Shown: positions 1-9,097 of the stretch, piece by piece
Numbering within the stretch: position 1 is the stretch's first letter
How the letters are laid out: each line of letters opens with the position of its first letter
Assembly: GCA_051920445.1 (NCBI GenBank)
Contig: JBPPLN010000001.1
Span: 1,550,001-1,614,000, forward strand
Source: CAG-177 sp003514385
GTDB lineage: Bacteria > Bacillota > Clostridia > Oscillospirales > Acutalibacteraceae
DNA length: 64,000 nt
Direction of reading: 5' to 3'
Notes under the pieces: model-generated
What the model was told of the DNA's origin: nothing
The model's database searches: none
The model's input: the letters and a program-made list of their open reading frames with translations, nothing else
Program-made: the position numbers and the translations under genes

Positions 1-1
1 C

Positions 2-1141
2 GCGTTCCCGCTTTTCGGCGACAGAGCGCAGGGCTCCTATTTCTGGGATGTTGACGGCAACAAATTCATCGACTATATGTGCGCTTACGGCCCCAACGTC
101 CTCGGTTACAATGACCCCGACGTTGACGCCGCCGCTCTCGAGCAGGCAAAGAAGTGCAACTGCACCACCTCTCCGTCCTACAAGGCGGTTGAGTTCGCAG
201 AGCTGCTTGTTGACACCGTCAACTGCGCAGACTGGGCTTTCTTCGCAAAGAACGGCAACGATGTCACCACCGCCGCTATCATGACCGCAAGAGCCCACAC
301 CCATCGCAAGAAGATAATCTTCATCAACGGCTTCTATCACGGCATTTCGCCCTGGACCCAGAAGGTCGACTATCCCGGCGTTATCGAAGAGGACGTTGCG
401 AACAATATCTATATCGACTGGAACGATATACCGGCTCTCGAGAGAGTTATCGCCGAGAACGAGGGCGAGATAGCTGCGTTTATCTCAACTCCCTATCTCC
501 ACGGCAACTTCTTCGACAACCAGCTTCCCGCAGACGGTTACTGGCAGAAGGTTCGTGAGCTCTGCACAAAGAACGGCATTGTCCTCATCGTCGACGATGT
601 CCGCGCAGGCTTCCGTCTTGATATCGCCGGCAGTGACCACTTCTACGGCTTCGAGGCAGACCTCATCTGCTTCTGCAAGGCTCTTGCAAACGGCTGGAAT
701 GTCTCCGCTCTCTGCGGTAAAGAGTTCCTCAAGAGCTCCATCAGCAGCCTGTCCTATACCGGCAGCTACTGGCTCAGCGCAATCCCGTTCGCAGCGGGTA
801 TCGCCTGCATCAACAAGATGAAGAAGCTCAATACTCCCGCCATCTTCCGCGAGAAGGGTCTCAAGGTCGGCGAGGGTCTCAAGGCTGCCGCCGCAAACAA
901 CGGCTTCCATCTTGTCGTCTCCGGCGAGCCGTCCCTGTTCTATCTGCGCCTTGCGGATGACGATTCCCTCATGCTCCATCAGGAGTGGGTCGCAGAGATG
1001 GTCAAGCGCGGTATATTCATCACGAGTCACCACAACCATTTCATCAATGCGTCCCTGACCGACGAGGATATAGCTCACACCGTTGATGTTGCGGAGGATG
1101 CGTTCAACACCCTGCGCAAGAATCACCCCGAGCTTGCCTGA
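2..1141 (+). CDS. Class-III aminotransferase, glutamate-1-semialdehyde aminomutase-like (5' truncated by window)
   Basis: The reading frame is open from base 2, so the true start lies outside the window; about 379 residues are visible. It is a PLP enzyme of aminotransferase class III. The N-terminal part has the family's YFWDVDGNKFIDY core and a GPNVLGY stretch. The middle has DDVRAGFR, whose Asp contacts the PLP ring nitrogen, followed by FCKALANGW with the Schiff-base Lys. The closest type is the HemL/GSA-aminomutase branch, but no haem genes are nearby. It sits just upstream of a split transketolase, so an amino-sugar or aminocyclitol role is possible, but that is only inference. A strong terminator follows the stop codon. 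The fold is confident; the substrate is unknown. Confidence 0.85.
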   Translation, partial: AFPLFGDRAQGSYFWDVDGNKFIDYMCAYGPNVLGYNDPDVDAAALEQAKKCNCTTSPSYKAVEFAELLVDTVNCADWAFFAKNGNDVTTAAIMTARAHTHRKKIIFINGFYHGISPWTQKVDYPGVIEEDVANNIYIDWNDIPALERVIAENEGEIAAFISTPYLHGNFFDNQLPADGYWQKVRELCTKNGIVLIVDDVRAGFRLDIAGSDHFYGFEADLICFCKALANGWNVSALCGKEFLKSSISSLSYTGSYWLSAIPFAAGIACINKMKKLNTPAIFREKGLKVGEGLKAAAANNGFHLVVSGEPSLFYLRLADDDSLMLHQEWVAEMVKRGIFITSHHNHFINASLTDEDIAHTVDVAEDAFNTLRKNHPELA

Positions 1142-1160
1142 TAAAATTATGAAAAAAAAT

Positions 1161-1191
1161 CCCGTCCTGTCTTTACAAGACGGGGTTTTTT
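1161..1191 (+). terminator. Rho-independent terminator
   Basis: A CCCGTC...GACGGG stem is followed by a run of six T, 20 bases after the aminotransferase stop. The rest of the gap up to 1376 shows no gene and no clear promoter. Confidence 0.85.
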
Positions 1192-1391
1192 ATGTTATCA
1201 TATATAAAAATAGTTTCGCGCGCGCTCATGGGTTTGGATATTTTGCCCTTTTGAGTAATTTTTGCCGTGCGCGGGACATATATTTCATCCGGCGGATATT
1301 CCCGGACAAAAAACGGAAGCTTTGTGATTTGCGGGGGCACCCGTTCATTCACTCAGACGATAAAAATGTTTTCTGTAAGGAGGAAATGTAA

Positions 1392-2264
1392 ATGCCATTA
1401 TCAAAGCAGGAATGGTTAGCGCTCGAAAAGAAGGCTCACGAGCTGCGCAGACTTTGCCTCGACACCACTTACTGGGCGGGCAGCGGTCATATCGGCGGCG
1501 GCATGAGCGTCATGGATATGCTTACCGTTCTCTATCACAAGTACATGAGACTCGACGTCAAGAACCCCAAGTGGGAGGACAGAGACCGTTTTATCCTCAG
1601 TAAGGGTCACGCGGGTATAGCTTACGCTCCCGTGCTCGTCGATTTTGGCTGGAACGATCCCGAGCAGCTCAAGACCTTCAACCACACGAACTCGAAGATG
1701 GGCATCCACCTCGATTCGAACAAGGTCGTCGGCGTTGACGCCTCCACCGGTTCTCTCGGCCACGGACTTCCGATAGCTGTCGGCACCGCTCTTGCCGCAA
1801 GAGTTCTCGGCAAGGATTACAAAACATACTGCATCCTCGGCGACGGCGAGTGCGACGAGGGTTCAAACTGGGAAGCCGCTATGTCCGCTTCCACCTTCAA
1901 AGTCACCAATATGATCTCCTTTGTCGACCGCAACAAGTGCATGATCGACGGCAGAACAGAGGATGTCATGAAGCTCGAGCCCTTCGCCGATAAGTGGCGT
2001 TCTTTCGGCTTCATCGTCAAGGAAGTCGACGGACACAACTTCAAGGAGCTGTGCGACGCTATCGACTTCGCTCTTGAGAACAAGACCGATTCTCCCGTCA
2101 TGATAATTGCCGACACAATAAAGGGCGCCGGCATCAACTTCATGGAGGATAATTATCAGTGGCACTACGGCGCTATTGACGAAGAGAAGTATAAGAAAGC
2201 TATAGACAGCCTTGACGCCTACTATGAGGCACGCAAGGCAAGAGCTGAAAAGGAGGGCGAATAA
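1392..2264 (+). CDS. Transketolase, N-terminal (thiamine diphosphate-binding) subunit
   Basis: This 290-residue protein is the first half of a split transketolase, a cytosolic two-carbon ketol transferase of the pentose phosphate pathway. Visible motifs are SGHIGG (31-36), LSKGH (69-73) and the ThDP/Mg2+ motif starting GDG at 150 and ending at Asn181. The C-terminal half is encoded by the next gene one base downstream, so the two make a heterotetramer-type enzyme. The start is set by a strong AAGGAGG just upstream. Split transketolases are common in Clostridia. They also occur in specialised sugar pathways (apulose, sulfosugars), so central metabolism is likely but not certain. Confidence 0.93.
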   Translation: MPLSKQEWLALEKKAHELRRLCLDTTYWAGSGHIGGGMSVMDMLTVLYHKYMRLDVKNPKWEDRDRFILSKGHAGIAYAPVLVDFGWNDPEQLKTFNHTNSKMGIHLDSNKVVGVDASTGSLGHGLPIAVGTALAARVLGKDYKTYCILGDGECDEGSNWEAAMSASTFKVTNMISFVDRNKCMIDGRTEDVMKLEPFADKWRSFGFIVKEVDGHNFKELCDAIDFALENKTDSPVMIIADTIKGAGINFMEDNYQWHYGAIDEEKYKKAIDSLDAYYEARKARAEKEGE

Positions 2265-2265
2265 T

Positions 2266-3276
2266 ATGGCAGGCGGAATGACCTATACAGCCGTTGAATC
2301 AACCGCTCTTTCCACCGCGGAATATTACGGCAAGACCCTTGTTGAGCTCGGCGCAGAGCATCCCGAAGTTGTCGCGCTGACCGCTGACCTCGGCAAATCA
2401 ACAAAGATCGGTATGTTCGGTGAGGCTTATCCGGACAGATTCTTCAACGTCGGTATCGCAGAGCAGAACATGTTCGGCGTCGCCGCAGGTATGGCAAGAG
2501 CAGGCCTCGTGCCGTTCCTTTCGACCTTCTCGGTCTTCGCTTCTCTGAGAAGCGCCGACCAGCTCCACACCGACATCTGCTATCAGAATGTCAACGCTAA
2601 AATAATCGCTACCCATTCGGGTACTTCGTTCGGCCAGGCAGGCTCGACCCATCACGCTATCTGCGATCTCGCAGTTACCCGTGCTATGCCCAACCTCACC
2701 GTTATCTGCCCCGCAGACGGTATGGAGACTGTCAACGCAGTCCGTGCGGCATATGAGACCCCCGGCCCGTTCTATATCAGAATCAACAGAGGCTTCGACC
2801 GCGTCCTCTATAAGGACACCGATTACGGCTTCGAGCTCGGCAAGGCAGTCACTCTTAAAGAGGGTACCGACATCACCGTTATCGCTTGCGGCTCCTGCGC
2901 ATTCCAGGCTCTTCAGGCGGCTAACTTCCTTGAGAATTCGGACGGTCTTAAGGTCAGAGTTCTCGATATGCACACCATCAAGCCCATCGACCGTGAGGCT
3001 ATCCTCAAGGCTGTTATGGAGACCCGCCGCATAATCACCGTTGAGGATCACAATGTCATCGGCGGTCTCGGCAGCGCGGTTGCAGAGGTTGTTGTTGAGT
3101 CCGGTAAGGGCTGCGCATTCAAGCAGCTCGGTATCCAGGATAAGTTTGCTCCCATCGGACTGCATGAGGACATCATGTCCATGCTCGGTATCGACTCCAA
3201 CGGTATCGTTGACGCTGTCCGTGAGGTCATGGGCAAGGACTTCGAGCTTGATGACGATTGGGACGACGAGGTGTAA
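2266..3276 (+). CDS. Transketolase, C-terminal subunit
   Basis: This 336-residue partner of the preceding subunit carries the pyrimidine-binding domain and the C-terminal domain. GIAEQNM (63-69) contains Glu66, the residue that activates the cofactor's aminopyrimidine. GTSFGQAGSTHHAICDLA and the C-terminal SCAFQALQAA region also match transketolase/DXS-type proteins. An upstream in-frame start at 2212 exists, but ATG 2266 follows an AAGGAGG site and lies one base after the first subunit's stop, which fits translational coupling. The two subunits must act together. Confidence 0.93.
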   Translation: MAGGMTYTAVESTALSTAEYYGKTLVELGAEHPEVVALTADLGKSTKIGMFGEAYPDRFFNVGIAEQNMFGVAAGMARAGLVPFLSTFSVFASLRSADQLHTDICYQNVNAKIIATHSGTSFGQAGSTHHAICDLAVTRAMPNLTVICPADGMETVNAVRAAYETPGPFYIRINRGFDRVLYKDTDYGFELGKAVTLKEGTDITVIACGSCAFQALQAANFLENSDGLKVRVLDMHTIKPIDREAILKAVMETRRIITVEDHNVIGGLGSAVAEVVVESGKGCAFKQLGIQDKFAPIGLHEDIMSMLGIDSNGIVDAVREVMGKDFELDDDWDDEV

Positions 3277-3315
3277 TAGCTTCGCCCGTATCCCGATAAG
3301 GAAAGGAATGATTAT

Positions 3316-4122
3316 ATGGCATCAAGAGATGAGATTTTTACTAATAAACTTTTTCTCAACGCTGTCCTTCCGCTCATCAAGGTGATTGCAAGCGACGTTC
3401 CCTCGCTCGCAAAGAAGTTTGAGCACGCGCACGGCGTTATGCAGGTCAGTGCTCTCGATCCCGACAGCCCGGACGGCAAGGTGGCTACCCATTTCGTAGT
3501 CAACTGCGGCGAGTGGCTCGTTCACAACGACAAGGTGGACACCGCTCCCCACATCGAGCTTGAGTTCAAGAGCATCGAGGCGATGAACGCATTCTTCAAG
3601 GGCAAGATGAGCCTTTCGACTCTGCCCAAGATGAAGGGTATTGCAAAGCATCCCGGCCTGTTCGCCTCGTTCATGGCAGTGCTGCTGAAGATGTCCTCGC
3701 TGCTTACCGCAAAGGGCATCCCGGAGGACGAGGACACCAAGGCTCTGCTCGTCAAGTGCTACTTCTACCTGCTTTCGAGCGGCATCAGCCAGCTCAACAA
3801 GCTCGGCCATCCCGATGTTCACGATTGGGCGCTCAAGAGCCCCGACCGTGTCTATGCGTGGGCTGTCAACGGCCACGATGAGCTTTCGGCTTATCTGCGC
3901 ATAAAGGCGGGCAAATCGAGAGCCGGCAGAGGCGTTTACAAGAGAGCTATGCCTTTCTTCACCCTCCGCTTCGATTCTCTCGACAGCGCGCTTGGCATCC
4001 TGCTCGGTCTTGACGATATGCTTGACTCCGCGAAGAAGGGCAAGCTTATCATGGAAGGCGCACCCGAGTTCGGCGCTCAGATCGGCGAGTATATGCTCAC
4101 CGTCGCCGGATTCATCCAGTAA
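3316..4122 (+). CDS. SCP2 sterol-binding-domain-like protein
   Basis: A 268-residue soluble protein of uncertain function. The C-terminal third (FTLRFDSLDSALGILLGLDDMLDSAKKGKLIMEG..., about 210-268) and an earlier segment around 70-100 resemble the SCP2 lipid-transfer fold: a strand, then a helix with a hydrophobic pocket, then the GKLIMEG turn. There is no signal peptide and no membrane segment. It follows the transketolase genes by 39 bases with its own GGAAAGG site and is closed by a terminator, so it is probably cotranscribed with them. The family assignment rests on pattern memory only; a ligand cannot be named. Confidence 0.55.
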   Translation: MASRDEIFTNKLFLNAVLPLIKVIASDVPSLAKKFEHAHGVMQVSALDPDSPDGKVATHFVVNCGEWLVHNDKVDTAPHIELEFKSIEAMNAFFKGKMSLSTLPKMKGIAKHPGLFASFMAVLLKMSSLLTAKGIPEDEDTKALLVKCYFYLLSSGISQLNKLGHPDVHDWALKSPDRVYAWAVNGHDELSAYLRIKAGKSRAGRGVYKRAMPFFTLRFDSLDSALGILLGLDDMLDSAKKGKLIMEGAPEFGAQIGEYMLTVAGFIQ

Positions 4123-4141
4123 GAGAAAACATAACAAAATT

Positions 4142-4171
4142 CCGCCGTGTCTTCGGATGCGGCGGTTTTTT
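4142..4171 (+). terminator. Terminator with UUCG tetraloop
   Basis: A 10-bp stem (CCGCCGTGTC / GATGCGGCGG, two G-U pairs) is closed by TTCG, an extra-stable loop, and followed by TTTTTT. It ends the transketolase operon. Confidence 0.92.
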
Positions 4172-4265
4172 ATATGACGATAACATAATATTTTGCTAAA
4201 ATATCCCATTCTCCGTTCACTGGTGACAAAAATTGAAAACTATCAGCGATTTAAACGGAAAAAGC

Positions 4266-4294
4266 TTGCAAAATCAAAGCGCAGGCTTTATAAT
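4266..4294 (+). promoter_or_regulatory. Sigma-A type promoter for the amidohydrolase operon
   Basis: TTGCAA and a perfect TATAAT are separated by exactly 17 bases. The -10 box ends 87 bases before the amidohydrolase start; the rest of the gap shows nothing else. Confidence 0.7.
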
Positions 4295-4381
4295 CTAAGC
4301 ATAACTCCCGCATGAATATCCGCCTCGGCGAATCGCTGACAGGGGGGAGAAAATGCAGGTAATTTCAAGGAGGAAACGGAA

Positions 4382-5662
4382 ATGAAATACGCATTCGTAA
4401 ACGGCGTTATTCTCGACGGCACTCAGGATATGGAGCCCCAGTCCGGCAAAATTATTCTTGTCGACGGCGAGAAGATAACCGCCATAGTCGACGCGGGCGC
4501 GGATATCTCCGGATATGAGAAGATAGACCTCGGCGGAAAGTACATAATGCCCGGCCTTATCAATATGCATATCCATCTTCCCTCGAGCGGAAAGCCGAAG
4601 AAGAAGGAATCCGACCCGAAGAAGCTTGTCAAAATTATGACGAGCAACAATCTTTTCCGCAAGATAATCAAGGCTGTCTGCCGCAGCGCGGCTCAGATGC
4701 AGCTCAACAGCGGCGTTACAACCATCAGAACCGTCGGCGGAGTTGAAAACGCCGATTCGAGCATCCGCGACGATATAAACGCCGGCAAGACAGTCGGTCC
4801 GAGAATACTCGCGGCTAACATGGCTGTCTCCGTCCCGGACGGACACATGGCGGGTTCGCTTGCCTATGTCGCCGAGAGCGCAGAGCAGGCGAGAGACTTC
4901 GTCGCAAAGATCGCAGAAGATAAGCCGGATCTGATAAAGCTCATGATAACCGGCGGCGTGCTTGACGCAAAGGTCAAGGGTGAGCCCGGCGTGCTGAAGA
5001 TGCCCCCCGAGTATGTCAAGGCGGCTTGCGACGAGGCGCACAAGCGCGGACTTATGGTCGCCGCCCATGTCGAGAGTCCCGAGGGCGTACGCGTTGCGCT
5101 TGAAAACGGCGTCGACACCATCGAGCACGGCGCAAAGGCGGATGACGAGATAATTTCGCTCTTCAAAGAGAAGCACGCGGCGCTCATAACGACCCTTTCT
5201 CCTGCGCTTCCCTATGCGCTGTTTGATCGCTCCGTCAGCCACGCAACCGAGCTTTCGCAGTTCAACGGCGAGGTCGTCTTTGAGGGCATAATCGACTGCT
5301 CCGAGAAGTGCCTTGCAAACGGTATCCCCGTCGGACTCGGAACCGATACCGGCTGCCCGTTCATCACTCACTACGATATGTGGAGAGAGCTTGTCTATTT
5401 CCACAAGTACTGCGGCGTGTCAAATAAATTCGCACTCTACACCGCAACGAAGAGAAACGCGGAGATAGCGCATATTGATAATATCACCGGCACCGTCGAG
5501 CCCGGCAAGTGCGCCGATCTTATCGTCACCGATGCGAACCCGATCGACGATCTCAAGACTCTTCGCAATGTGAAGATGGTCATGGCGAGGGGACACCTTA
5601 TCCGCGAGCCCAAGGTCAAGAAGTACGAGAACGTTGAGCGCGAGCTTGATAAGTTCCTTTAA
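4382..5662 (+). CDS. Amidohydrolase, imidazolonepropionase-like (metal-dependent hydrolase)
   Basis: This 426-residue cytosolic enzyme belongs to the amidohydrolase superfamily. Metal-site residues are visible: HxH at His63/His65, the bridging Lys186 in LIKLMITGG, His229 in AAHVES, His249 in TIEHGA and Asp322 in GTDTGCP. The N- and C-terminal strands that form the small beta domain (residues 1-57 and 380-426) are present, including the closing PGKCADLIVTDANP motif. The architecture matches the group containing Xaa-Pro dipeptidases and imidazolonepropionases, whose substrates cannot be told from sequence. The start has an AAGGAGG site. The next gene, a permease, follows by 37 bases and may import the substrate. 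Confidence 0.88.
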   Translation: MKYAFVNGVILDGTQDMEPQSGKIILVDGEKITAIVDAGADISGYEKIDLGGKYIMPGLINMHIHLPSSGKPKKKESDPKKLVKIMTSNNLFRKIIKAVCRSAAQMQLNSGVTTIRTVGGVENADSSIRDDINAGKTVGPRILAANMAVSVPDGHMAGSLAYVAESAEQARDFVAKIAEDKPDLIKLMITGGVLDAKVKGEPGVLKMPPEYVKAACDEAHKRGLMVAAHVESPEGVRVALENGVDTIEHGAKADDEIISLFKEKHAALITTLSPALPYALFDRSVSHATELSQFNGEVVFEGIIDCSEKCLANGIPVGLGTDTGCPFITHYDMWRELVYFHKYCGVSNKFALYTATKRNAEIAHIDNITGTVEPGKCADLIVTDANPIDDLKTLRNVKMVMARGHLIREPKVKKYENVERELDKFL

Positions 5663-5699
5663 TAGCAATACCGTTTTTTAATGAGGGGAAAGATGTAAA

Positions 5700-6869
5700 G
5701 TGAATTCTATAATAGTTTCGGCTTTCGGCGCGTTTACCGCGCTGCTGCTGGTTTTCGCCATTTCGGAGATACTGGCAAAGGTGACAAAGGGCTGGGTTCC
5801 GTCAGTGCTTGTCATAATGATACTTATGCTCGTCGGCTTTTCGACCGGGCTTTTCCCGAAGACCATTATAGACGACGCCGGCGTGTCAGATGCGCTGTTC
5901 AAAGTCGCCTGCGGTCTGCTCGTCACCCATCTCGGCACGCTTATAAGCCGAAAAGAGATGGCGGCGCAGTGGAAGACGGTCATAATCTCGCTCATGGGTG
6001 TCGCTTCTATAGCGGTAATCTGCCTGACTCTCGGCACCTCGCTCTTCGGTTTCGATAACGCGATTGCCGCGGCTCCTCCGCTCGCCGGCGGCGCAATAGC
6101 TACCGCGATGATGTCGAGCGCCGCTACGGAAGCGGGTAAGACCTCCGCAGCCCTTGTCGCGATAGTCTGCCTCTCCCTCCAGGGACTTGTCGGCTACCCG
6201 CTGACTTCGTTCTGCCTGAAGAAGGAGACAAAGAGGCTCACGAAGCTCTACAGAAACGGCGAGTTCAAAGCGACAACAGCCGCTTCTGAAGACAAGAAGG
6301 ACGAGAAGAAGAGAGCCACAAGCACTACTATTATACTGCTCAAGCTCGCGCTTATCACTCTTGCGGCTTACTGGATCGACTATGCCACAAAGGGCTATAT
6401 CCCGATGTATGTTGTCTGCCTGCTGCTCGGCTTCGCCGCTCACGAGCTCAAGCTCGTTGAGACCGATGCCCTCCATGAGGCGAGCTCCTACGGCTTCATT
6501 ATGACCACGCTGATGATGGGTCTGTTCAAGACTCTCGCAAGCTCCGGTACAGACGGCATCGCGTCCGTTGTCGGCATATCGGCAGCGCTCGTCGTCTTTG
6601 CGACCGTAGCCATGGGACTCATGGCTTTGCTTGCAAGCAAGATTTTCAAGCAGTCGTTCTTCATGTGCTATGCGATAGTTCTCAACGCCTTTTCCGGATT
6701 CCCGATCAATATGCTGATAACCACCGAGGCTATCAACATAAACACTGAAGAGGGTGACGAGAGAGACAATATTACCGCCGAGATAATGCCCAAAATGCTC
6801 GTCGCGGGCTTCGTCTGCGTGACTATAGTCTCCGTTCTGCTCGCGGGAATACTCGTAAGATTCCTGTAA
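5700..6869 (+). CDS. Polytopic membrane permease (family not identified)
   Basis: A 389-residue protein with about ten hydrophobic segments. It is split into two halves by a charged cytoplasmic loop (about 173-208, rich in Lys/Glu). A small-residue stretch, APPLAGGAIATAMMSSAATEAG near 120-140, looks like a re-entrant or substrate-binding segment. The start is GTG at 5700, preceded by GAGGGG; no ATG fits in the same frame. It lies 37 bases after the amidohydrolase, so it probably takes up that enzyme's substrate or a related compound. I cannot assign a transporter family with certainty. A terminator follows. Confidence 0.7.
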   Translation: MNSIIVSAFGAFTALLLVFAISEILAKVTKGWVPSVLVIMILMLVGFSTGLFPKTIIDDAGVSDALFKVACGLLVTHLGTLISRKEMAAQWKTVIISLMGVASIAVICLTLGTSLFGFDNAIAAAPPLAGGAIATAMMSSAATEAGKTSAALVAIVCLSLQGLVGYPLTSFCLKKETKRLTKLYRNGEFKATTAASEDKKDEKKRATSTTIILLKLALITLAAYWIDYATKGYIPMYVVCLLLGFAAHELKLVETDALHEASSYGFIMTTLMMGLFKTLASSGTDGIASVVGISAALVVFATVAMGLMALLASKIFKQSFFMCYAIVLNAFSGFPINMLITTEAININTEEGDERDNITAEIMPKMLVAGFVCVTIVSVLLAGILVRFL

Positions 6870-6885
6870 TTTCAATTTACCGAAA

Positions 6886-6918
6886 GCTCCCGAGGCTAAA
6901 CAGCCTTGGGAGTTTTTT
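6886..6918 (+). terminator. Rho-independent terminator
   Basis: CTCCC-AGGCT pairs with AGCCT-GGGAG and is followed by TTTTTT; it closes the amidohydrolase-permease operon. Confidence 0.88.
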
Positions 6919-6972
6919 GCAGCCGATACGCATAAAAACAGTAAAAATTTAAAGAATAACGATAAATATTTA

Positions 6973-7001
6973 TTGACAATCTTGAATCGCCGTGCTACAA
7001 T
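6973..7001 (+). promoter_or_regulatory. Promoter of the DUF2975/HTH/lipoprotein operon
   Basis: TTGACA, a 17-base spacer, then TACAAT; the -10 box ends 33 bases before the DUF2975 start. Confidence 0.75.
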
Positions 7002-7034
7002 GACCTCGCAAACCAAGGAGAAGAGGTATGTAAA

Positions 7035-7541
7035 ATGACAGATATCAAGAAAATGAAAACAGAAAAAATCGTCCTCAACGGACTTGTTATTATCGGCATC
7101 GCGCTGACCGTGCTCGCGCTTCTCGGCACGCCGTTTATTATTGCCGCAGTTATAAAAGCTGGTGAGTTTTCGGCTCTGCCGCCCTACACATGGATTTTGA
7201 CCACCGCTTCGGTTTATGTCTGCGACGTGCCGTATCTAGCTGCACTTATTGAGCTGAAGCTCATCTGCTCGCGCATTTTCACCGACAAGGCATTTTCAAT
7301 GGGAACGGCGAAGAAGTTCCGCAATATCGGCATCTGCGCCTTTGTTGAACTGCTCGTGTTCGCCGTCGACCAGGCTGTGCTCTGCTCGATGCTCGGCATA
7401 TATGAGCTCATGGGGCTCTACTATCTGCCGGTTTTCGTGTTCGCGTTTGTCTGCGTCGTCGCGGGAGTCCTCGCGTTCGCGATGGGCGGCGTGTTCAAGC
7501 GCGCGGCGGTCATCAAAGAAGAAAACGACGAGATATTTTGA
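7035..7541 (+). CDS. DUF2975-family membrane protein
   Basis: A 168-residue integral membrane protein with four predicted helices at about 14-38, 50-72, 97-118 and 125-152. Between helices 2 and 3 is the conserved intracellular segment with FTDKAFSMGTAKKFRNIG. The family is DUF2975, whose members are usually encoded beside a small Cro-type HTH protein, exactly as here (the next gene starts 15 bases downstream). The pair is thought to be a small regulatory or stress module, but the biochemical role is unknown. Confidence 0.8.
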   Translation: MTDIKKMKTEKIVLNGLVIIGIALTVLALLGTPFIIAAVIKAGEFSALPPYTWILTTASVYVCDVPYLAALIELKLICSRIFTDKAFSMGTAKKFRNIGICAFVELLVFAVDQAVLCSMLGIYELMGLYYLPVFVFAFVCVVAGVLAFAMGGVFKRAAVIKEENDEIF

Positions 7542-7556
7542 CGGCGGGGTGACGGC

Positions 7557-7775
7557 ATGATAGTTATAAATCTGGATGTTATGATGGCAAAAAGAAAAAT
7601 GTCGCTCACCGAGCTTGCCGACAGATTGGGCATGACGATGGCGAATGTTTCGAATTTCAAGAATCACAAGGCAAAGGCTTTTCGCTTCTCGACTCTCGAT
7701 GCCCTCTGCGAGATTCTCGACTGCCAGCCGGGCGACCTGCTTGAATATGTACCGGGGGAGAGTGAAAAAGAATGA
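7557..7775 (+). CDS. Small Cro/CI-type HTH regulator (DUF2975 partner)
   Basis: A 72-residue DNA-binding protein made of a single HTH domain. The recognition region MSLTELADRLGMTMANVSNFKNHKAKAFRFSTLDALCEILDCQPGDLL is typical of the YozG-like one-domain XRE group that accompanies DUF2975. Its stop overlaps the start of the following lipoprotein gene by four bases (ATGA). It probably regulates its own operon. Confidence 0.85.
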   Translation: MIVINLDVMMAKRKMSLTELADRLGMTMANVSNFKNHKAKAFRFSTLDALCEILDCQPGDLLEYVPGESEKE

Positions 7776-8260
7776 AAAAGCTTAAAATGATTTCTCTGAT
7801 ATCGGCGGCGCTTCTGCTCGTGTTTTCGCTTTCCGCCTGCGTTTTCAAGAGCGGAGATCCGGTCATAGCCTCGCTCGGAAAGGCGATATCGGTGCAGCGC
7901 TACAGCTGTGCGGGCTTCGGGGATTCGACGGACTTCGGGATATACACCTTTCCCGGCGCGAGCCCCGGGGAGAGCGAATATTTCAAGCCCGTGACCGCCG
8001 AGAGCAAGACGGAACTTCTCGGATATATAGATGAGTTTGAGCAGGTTATAGACTCTCTGCGCGACGGCGACGAGGGTGCCGACCTTGTGAACAATTACCG
8101 TTTTTCGCGCGACGATATCGATGAGGGCGACTATCTCTATATTTACAACCGCGAAGGCAAGCCGATAGGCGACGGAGCCTATTCAAAATACGATTATTAC
8201 AACGTTTACTTCTTCGATTCGCAGACGACGACCCTGTATTATTTCCACAATAATATATAA
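7772..8260 (+). CDS. Putative lipoprotein
   Basis: A 162-residue protein beginning with a type-II signal peptide: KK, a hydrophobic stretch, then the lipobox LSAC with the lipid-modified Cys at residue 23. The mature part is acidic, with many Asp, Tyr and Gly and no recognisable domain, and should sit on the outer face of the membrane. It is the last gene of the DUF2975/HTH operon (4-base overlap). No function can be assigned. Confidence 0.75.
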   Translation: MKKLKMISLISAALLLVFSLSACVFKSGDPVIASLGKAISVQRYSCAGFGDSTDFGIYTFPGASPGESEYFKPVTAESKTELLGYIDEFEQVIDSLRDGDEGADLVNNYRFSRDDIDEGDYLYIYNREGKPIGDGAYSKYDYYNVYFFDSQTTTLYYFHNNI

Positions 8261-8307
8261 TGGGAAAAATAATTGAGGCTTTTCAGTCCGTTTCTGCGTT
8301 TTCACGG

Positions 8308-8336
8308 TTGAAAATTATGTGAAAATGCATTAAAAT
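8308..8336 (+). promoter_or_regulatory. Promoter of the tyrosine phosphatase gene
   Basis: TTGAAA, 17 bases, TAAAAT, ending 29 bases before the start codon. Confidence 0.55.
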
Positions 8337-8365
8337 AGATATAGAATCTATGAGGAGGGCGGACT

Positions 8366-9079
8366 ATGGAAAGCTTCAGACATATGCCTCTTGAAAACAT
8401 ACAGAACTGCCGCGACCTCGGCGGATATCCGATAAAGGGCGGCGGCTTCACGAAATACGGCAGACTGCTGCGCTGCGGCAGACCGCGCGCGTCCACGCCG
8501 AATGATATGGAGTTTTTCCGTGAATACGGGATAAAGAATGTTTTCGACCTGCGCGGCGATTCCGAGGCGATATCCATGCCGTCGGAGTTTGCCGATTATC
8601 CGGGCGTGAATTACTATCATTTCTCCCTGCTCGAAATAAACCCCGCGTCGCCGCATATGGAGATGTCAATGCCGGAGGTGTATGTCACGAGCCTCAACGA
8701 GTGCAAGGGCAACTATGCACGCCTGTTCTCCGCGCTGTCGCGCGTAGACGCCCCGTCGATGTTCCACTGCTTTCTCGGCAAGGACAGAACCGGCATAACC
8801 GCCGCACTGATACTGCATTTAACAGGCGTATATTTTGAGGATATCGTTGCGGATTACCGCATCTCCTCGACCTATCTCGAACCGTTTTACCGCCGCGAGA
8901 TGGAGAGAAAAACTGGGCTTGTCCATGAGAGCGACATGTCGCATCTCGGCTCCCCGTCGGAGAATATAACCGCAGTGTTTGAATATCTCTCGCGCCGTTA
9001 CGGCTCGGTCGAGGACTATTTCCTCTCTGCGGGTCTCACTTCGGACGAGATAGACGCAGTCGGCAGAATACTCAGATAA
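8366..9079 (+). CDS. Tyrosine/dual-specificity protein phosphatase
   Basis: A 237-residue cytosolic phosphatase of the bacterial Y_phosphatase3 (LipA/IphP-like) family. The N-terminal NCRDLGG (14-20) and FDLRGDSE (60-67) are family hallmarks. The catalytic loop HCFLGKDRTG carries the nucleophile Cys135 and the phosphate-binding Arg141 (CX5R), with Asp140 next to it. Substrates may be phosphoproteins or phosphoinositides; the sequence cannot decide. The start has a clear GAGGAGG. It is a single-gene unit with its own promoter and a terminator shared with the convergent neighbour. Confidence 0.9.
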   Translation: MESFRHMPLENIQNCRDLGGYPIKGGGFTKYGRLLRCGRPRASTPNDMEFFREYGIKNVFDLRGDSEAISMPSEFADYPGVNYYHFSLLEINPASPHMEMSMPEVYVTSLNECKGNYARLFSALSRVDAPSMFHCFLGKDRTGITAALILHLTGVYFEDIVADYRISSTYLEPFYRREMERKTGLVHESDMSHLGSPSENITAVFEYLSRRYGSVEDYFLSAGLTSDEIDAVGRILR

Positions 9080-9097
9080 ATATTTTCAACAACAAAG

